Positions 60,460 through 64,000 of a DNA stretch of 64,000 nt are shown here, piece after piece. This DNA comes from Emiliania huxleyi CCMP1516. Lineage: Eukaryota > Haptophyta > Isochrysidales > Noelaerhabdaceae. Position 1 is the first letter of the stretch. The number at the start of each line of letters is the position of its first letter. Position numbers and translations under genes: made by a program. The notes under the pieces are model-generated. The model was not told where the DNA came from, did not search any database, and was given only the letters and a program-made list of their open reading frames with translations. The stretch covers positions 259,031 to 323,030 of the forward strand of contig NW_005199363.1 in NCBI RefSeq assembly GCF_000372725.1. The letters run 5' to 3'.

Positions 60460-60599
60460 CGGCGCGCTCGCCCGCGGCGCGCTCTGGGCAGACGGGGGGG
60501 GTGGAACCCCCGGGGGAAACCCCCCAAGAATTTTACAACGAAACTCGCACGTCACTGGAGAATTCTTCAACGTCAAGCCTCTCTCACAGCACACTGACA

Positions 60600-62537
60600 C
60601 CCTCCATAAAAACGGTATGTCGGTGGAGTGCTCTCTACTCCCGCGGCGCCCCTGAGCCCTGTCGGTTCGGACGGTAGGGTGCCCACAGGGCCCAAAAAAA
60701 GAAAATAAAAAAGAAATCGGCCACCCCAGATCGCAGCACTTCGTGTTGGCCAGTCGAGATATTGAGAGTGTGACTAGGAGGGAGGGACGCTGGGGATTCT
60801 CAAAGGTATACCCTTGGAATGGCCGGATCCAGCCTTAAAAGTACGAGATCGCGCGCGCTTCACGCACAGCACCGCCTGTTCTCCGCGCGGCTGTGTGACG
60901 ACGCGTGCCGTGTACCAGGAGAGTTGGGCGCGCGCGGCGCGACGGCGCCCGCGAGGGAAGGCGCGGGTGCAGCGGCCGCCGGCGGCCGTACCGCCCGCCA
61001 GCCGGCGCAGCAGCGGCCAGCGCAGCGGCCGCCGGCGCAGCAGCCAGACCAGCCGGTGCGCGCCTTGCGAGGCGAGTACTGCCGCCCGGCAGCCTTGAGG
61101 CGGCCGGGCGGCAGTACTCGTTCGAACTTTGCGAGCCGTGCGCGCGCCGAGGCGCCCGCGGCGCGCGCCCGCCCGGCTGCCAGTAGGAGGCGGCGCAATA
61201 TGGCCATAGTACAGCCCTTGGGGAGGAGGAAGAGGCTGGCTGGCAGTGCTGTATGCCGCCGAGGGGCAGTTTTGGGGTGCTGTCCCCATCCCACGGGGCT
61301 GCAGAAGGCGTCCGCAGCCGGGACAACCCGCCCCCCCAGCCGAGGCCGGTCGAAGCCCACTTGCAAGCAGCCATGAGGAGTCCTCTTGGTGCTCCTGGCG
61401 GCCGTTGGAATGGCGAGCGCGCGCCGATGGGGGGGGGGGGGGTCTTGCTTGCTCCACACCGAGCGCCATCGGTCCGGACCGGTGCACTCACCGAGGGTCG
61501 GCTTGCACAAGGTCTGAGCCGCGGGCGCTCGGCGCCAAGTGCAGTGTCACGCTCGCGCTGGAGCGGGACACAATGGGGAACCCTCGTTTCCTAGTCACTC
61601 GGTCCCCCAACGGAAGACGCCTCGCTCCTATTGGAACAAGCCAACATCAGATTTGCCTCGTGCGTCCCTTTTTGAGCGTAAAAGCTATTTTCTTTTGGGT
61701 CCTGTGGGCACCCTACGGACGGAGGCGCCCGGCGGCCGCGCGCTTGGTGCCGACGTCGACCGGCTGCTCTCGCGGCGCCGCTTTGGTCACGTCACGCGCG
61801 CTGCGAGGTGTCTTTTGGCATGTGAGCGCTTGGCATAGACGCCAGGATGCTTGGCTTCCACGCCTGCGGCCGCGGGCGAGCGGGTGGGCACGCCAGGCTC
61901 GGCGAAGCTCTGCGCGGGTCTTCGAGCTCGCAGCCCGCGACGAGCCAGCATGGCTCGTCGCTCGACGGCAGCCTGCTCAGAATGCTCTCGGCGTTCTGGA
62001 CAGCCTCGCCAAGCTCTCTGGGAAGGTCTACAGGGCCAGAGCGGCCTGACTCGGGCGCGATGGCGAGCTTAGTGGTACCACGACTACCAGCTCTCCGATC
62101 GGGCCGCCGGCAGCGGGCTTGCGCGGCGCGCCGCTCGACGGCAGGCTGCTCCCCACCCTTAACAGCATCTTCTGCCTCGCTTCTCTCGCTACGACCGCCT
62201 CCGGGGGCCTGCGCCGACCGCCTCGCTTCGCCAGCGCTTCGCCTACGATTGCGGCACGCACGTCGGCTCGCGGCCCGCGTCGCCCGCGGCGCGGGCCCGC
62301 ATAGCGCGCCGCTCGTCGGGGGAGTGCCAAGGAGGTTGTGGAGTGCAGGCTGCCTCGCTCAGACCGCCGCCGACGCGGCGCGGGGCCGCCGTCGGCGCTG
62401 CTGCGGGGCTCCTGCGCTGTGGGCTTCACCATCGTGTCCTGACTGCGTCGCCGACGCCACCGATTCCCCCGTGTTTGTAGCCTGGCGTTTGTGCCCCGTT
62501 TGTGCCGCGTCCCGTGCCCGCGAGTTCATTTACAAAT
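60600..62537. other. GC-rich region without a supported gene
   Basis: Many overlapping Arg/Ala-rich frames in every direction, none with recognisable motifs. Contains the hairpin at 61073-61120 and a G run at 61430-61442. A T-rich stretch around 61669-61698 could be a promoter. Confidence 0.35.
61073..61120. other. Perfect 18-bp inverted repeat (hairpin)
   Basis: CGAGTACTGCCGCCCGGC (61073-61090) and its exact reverse complement (61103-61120), loop 12. Flanks keep partial symmetry (GCGCGCCTTGCGAG / TTTGCGAGCCGTGCGCGC). Could be a small foldback insertion. Confidence 0.7.
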
Positions 62538-62640
62538 AAATAAAACGGACCCACCAAACAAGGGGTGGGAGAAGGACAGGGTCCCCACCTGCACGAGCAG
62601 GATCTTGTAAGGACGATCAGGGACACAGGGGAACGGGAGC
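62538..62640 (-). mobile_element. Short dispersed element, copy E (diverged)
   Basis: On the plus strand, AAATAAATAAAAC then GGGTGGGAGAAGGACAGGGT and CCCCACCTGCACGAGCAGGA. Matches copy F over the body but with an A/T tail (TTTA units) instead of TTTC. An older or separate subfamily. Confidence 0.55.
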
Positions 62641-62910
62641 GGGGAGCGCATCGCGACGGAGGGGGGCTGGGCAGACCCACCCGACCGCGAGACCCAAAGC
62701 ACGACGAATTCTTTTCGCCCCCCTCGCCGTCTGTTTCCCGCCGTACTCGAGTATGTGGTGTGCGGTGCGCGCACGCGCTGCGCACACAGCAGCCTCCCCA
62801 CCCCCCTACCCACCCCGTCGCGCCGCCGCCGCCGCCCCCGCCCCAGCCGCCCCCGCTGTAGCGTTTGGGGGGGCGACTGGCGACGGCAAAAATGCAAGCC
62901 CCGCCCCTGG

Positions 62911-63103
62911 CCACTGTTAAGAAAGAAAGAAAGAAAGAAAACAGACACGCCAAACGAGGGATGGGACGAGGACAGGGTCCCCACCTGCACGAGCAGGATT
63001 TTGGAAGAACGATCAGGGGGACAGGTGGGGCTCTCCTGCTCCTGACAAGGGACACGACAGGCTCGCAGCGCGGTGCGCGGTGGACTCCCACATCCACTGT
63101 TAA
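62911..63103 (-). mobile_element. Short dispersed element with 10-bp target duplication, copy F
   Basis: CCACTGTTAA at 62911-62920 and 63094-63103 flanks a 173-bp insert that begins with GAAAGAAAGAAAG and ends GGACTCCCACATCCA-like. The insert is the near-identical reverse complement of 53121-53297. Target duplication, simple tail and size point to a SINE-like retroposon moved by another element's enzymes. Confidence 0.75.
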
Positions 63104-63144
63104 ACACACGCACGACCGGAAATACTCGCTTAGTGTGGGTAAAC

Positions 63145-63168
63145 CATAGTACCGTATACGGTACTATG
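63145..63168. other. 24-bp perfect palindrome
   Basis: CATAGTACCGTA joined to TACGGTACTATG. ACCATAGTACCGT occurs again at about 63874 on the same strand, so it may mark the ends of an element or a repeated binding site. Confidence 0.6.
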
Positions 63169-64000
63169 AACAGAGAAGCCCATAAAAGTCGCCGCGGCAG
63201 TCCACGCCGAGCCGGCCTGCTGCCGGCTTGCACGGCAGCCTTTTCCTCTCGACCAGCCTCAACTTCCGTACAGTCAACATTTTGTCGCTGCGTGCTCGTG
63301 GCGAGCTGTGGCGGCGGTCGAAGTTGGCCCAGATTCGACGACGAGCGCCGGACGATAGTACCGCCTCTGTTCGCCCTGTGCATGTCAGACCAGGCTGCAG
63401 CAGGGCACTACCATCGTGCTGCCCTGCTGCAGCCTGACCCTGCCCACTGTGCACAGCCGCCAGAGCACCACCACCGCCCGGCATCGTGTCACGGCGAGCT
63501 CCTTCTGCGCCCGCTCGCGAGGCTCTCGCGCTGGCACACTTTGGCCATCTGCTGCTCGCGTTCGGCGAGCTCTTCTCCGCAATCCTGCCACGGTGCCGCC
63601 ACCACACACCTTCTGGCCGGCCTGAGCCGCGCGGACTCGCCGGCGGGGGCAACGTGTCGACCTCTCTCTCTGGTGCACCACGGGCCGCGACGGCCTGCGA
63701 GCAGCTGGCGCGAGGAGGCAGTGTGCCGGCACAGTCGAGCCGGAGCATCGGGTTCTTGATGCTTGTGGGGTCGAGTTTGACCTTATGTGGCATAATATGC
63801 AACAATAAGGCTATGCTCTCACCCAGCCTTTTGAGATATGATCCCTCAAAGTCGAATTATGGTTTACTGGTGACCATAGTACCGTCGTGTCTTGTTCGCG
63901 TTTCTTCCACGAATACTTTAAAGTCTCGACAATCACTAAGCTGCTTATGTGGCACCGCAGAGGCTCCCTTGGGGATGCCTGAGGCCACCCCAACCACTCA
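63169..64000 (-). other. Minus-strand open frames of unknown identity at the right edge
   Basis: Lower GC from 63.75 kb. Minus-strand frames read LKYSWKKREQDTTVLWSPVN and HISKGWVRA (63811-63993), and HKVKLDPTSIKNPMLRLDCA (to 63805). They look protein-like but match no family I know, and the gene may continue beyond the window. Confidence 0.25.

Noticed and set aside
61246-62539. Several frames over 200 codons on the plus strand
   Set aside because: Composition is that of random GC-rich DNA, with no motif, no conserved block and no plausible exon structure.

Overview
The window is nuclear DNA of a GC-rich, intron-rich unicellular eukaryote. The evidence is split coding exons with GT-AG and frequent GC-AG introns, a (CCCTAA)n tract, mitochondrial targeting sequences, and families such as TRPM, lipin, PPR, ANK/U-box and Kv channels. 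High GC, very short introns, GC-AG introns and introner-like introns fit a microalga. A haptophyte is my best guess by inference; a pelagophyte or dinoflagellate-related alga is not excluded. Nothing bacterial was seen: no operons and no ribosome binding sites.

Layout, left to right. A minus-strand TRPM-like channel gene fills 1-5.6 kb and runs off the left edge. Next come an IQ-motif protein (6.2-7.6, +), an LRR protein (8.1-9.2, -), a lipoyl-domain E2-like protein (9.3-10.2, +), an ATP10-like assembly factor (10.7-11.8, -), a PPR protein (12.5-14.4, +), a Cys-rich membrane protein (15.1-16.1, -) and an F-box protein (16.6-17.4, -). A foldback element (17.8-18.7) precedes an FkbM-type methyltransferase (19.2-20.1, +) and a lipin phosphatidate phosphatase interrupted by a 100-N gap (20.5-22.4, -). 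A retroelement RNase H fossil (22.9-23.5), a putative secreted protein (23.7-24.4, +), a C69-peptidase N-terminus (26.1-26.3, -) and a poor-quality sequence patch (26.8-27.1) follow. Then come an ankyrin/U-box E3 ligase (28.4-30.4, -), a METTL-type methyltransferase (30.6-31.7, +), an IGR-motif mitoribosomal-type protein (31.9-32.4, +) and a DUF3336/patatin triacylglycerol lipase (32.7-37.3, -). The right half holds an Ala-rich membrane/PX protein (39.8-41.6, +), a decayed ANK/U-box paralogue (42.1-42.9), a DUF6314-like protein (42.9-43.5, -), a COG0523/CobW GTPase (43.8-45.7, +), cofactor-independent phosphoglycerate mutase (46.8-49.9, +), an unknown 492-aa protein (50.7-52.2, -), a Kv-type K+ channel (53.9-55.6, +), a large type II membrane/extracellular protein (55.8-58.5, -), a small membrane protein (59.9-60.5, -), and a tail of short mobile elements and palindromes.

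The most unusual structure is in the lipase gene at 34,291-35,933. It is a perfectly periodic 73-bp array in which a 37-nt GT...AG intron alternates with a 36-nt, 12-codon microexon: 23 introns and 22 microexons, with no length change in any unit. Near-copies of the same 37-nt intron sit as single introns in the CobW gene (45,194-45,230 and 45,363-45,399), where reading frame confirms that they must be removed. So this is a family of minimal mobile introns, amplified in tandem in one gene.

Elsewhere, direct duplications of 15-32 bp spaced 63-72 bp apart flank or define introns in the TRPM, PPR, lipase and phosphoglycerate mutase genes. One such duplication flanks an interstitial telomeric tract. 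Together these suggest continuing intron gain by staggered-break repair or tandem duplication. The neighbouring genes do not form one pathway; lipin and the triacylglycerol lipase both act in neutral-lipid metabolism but are 10 kb apart.
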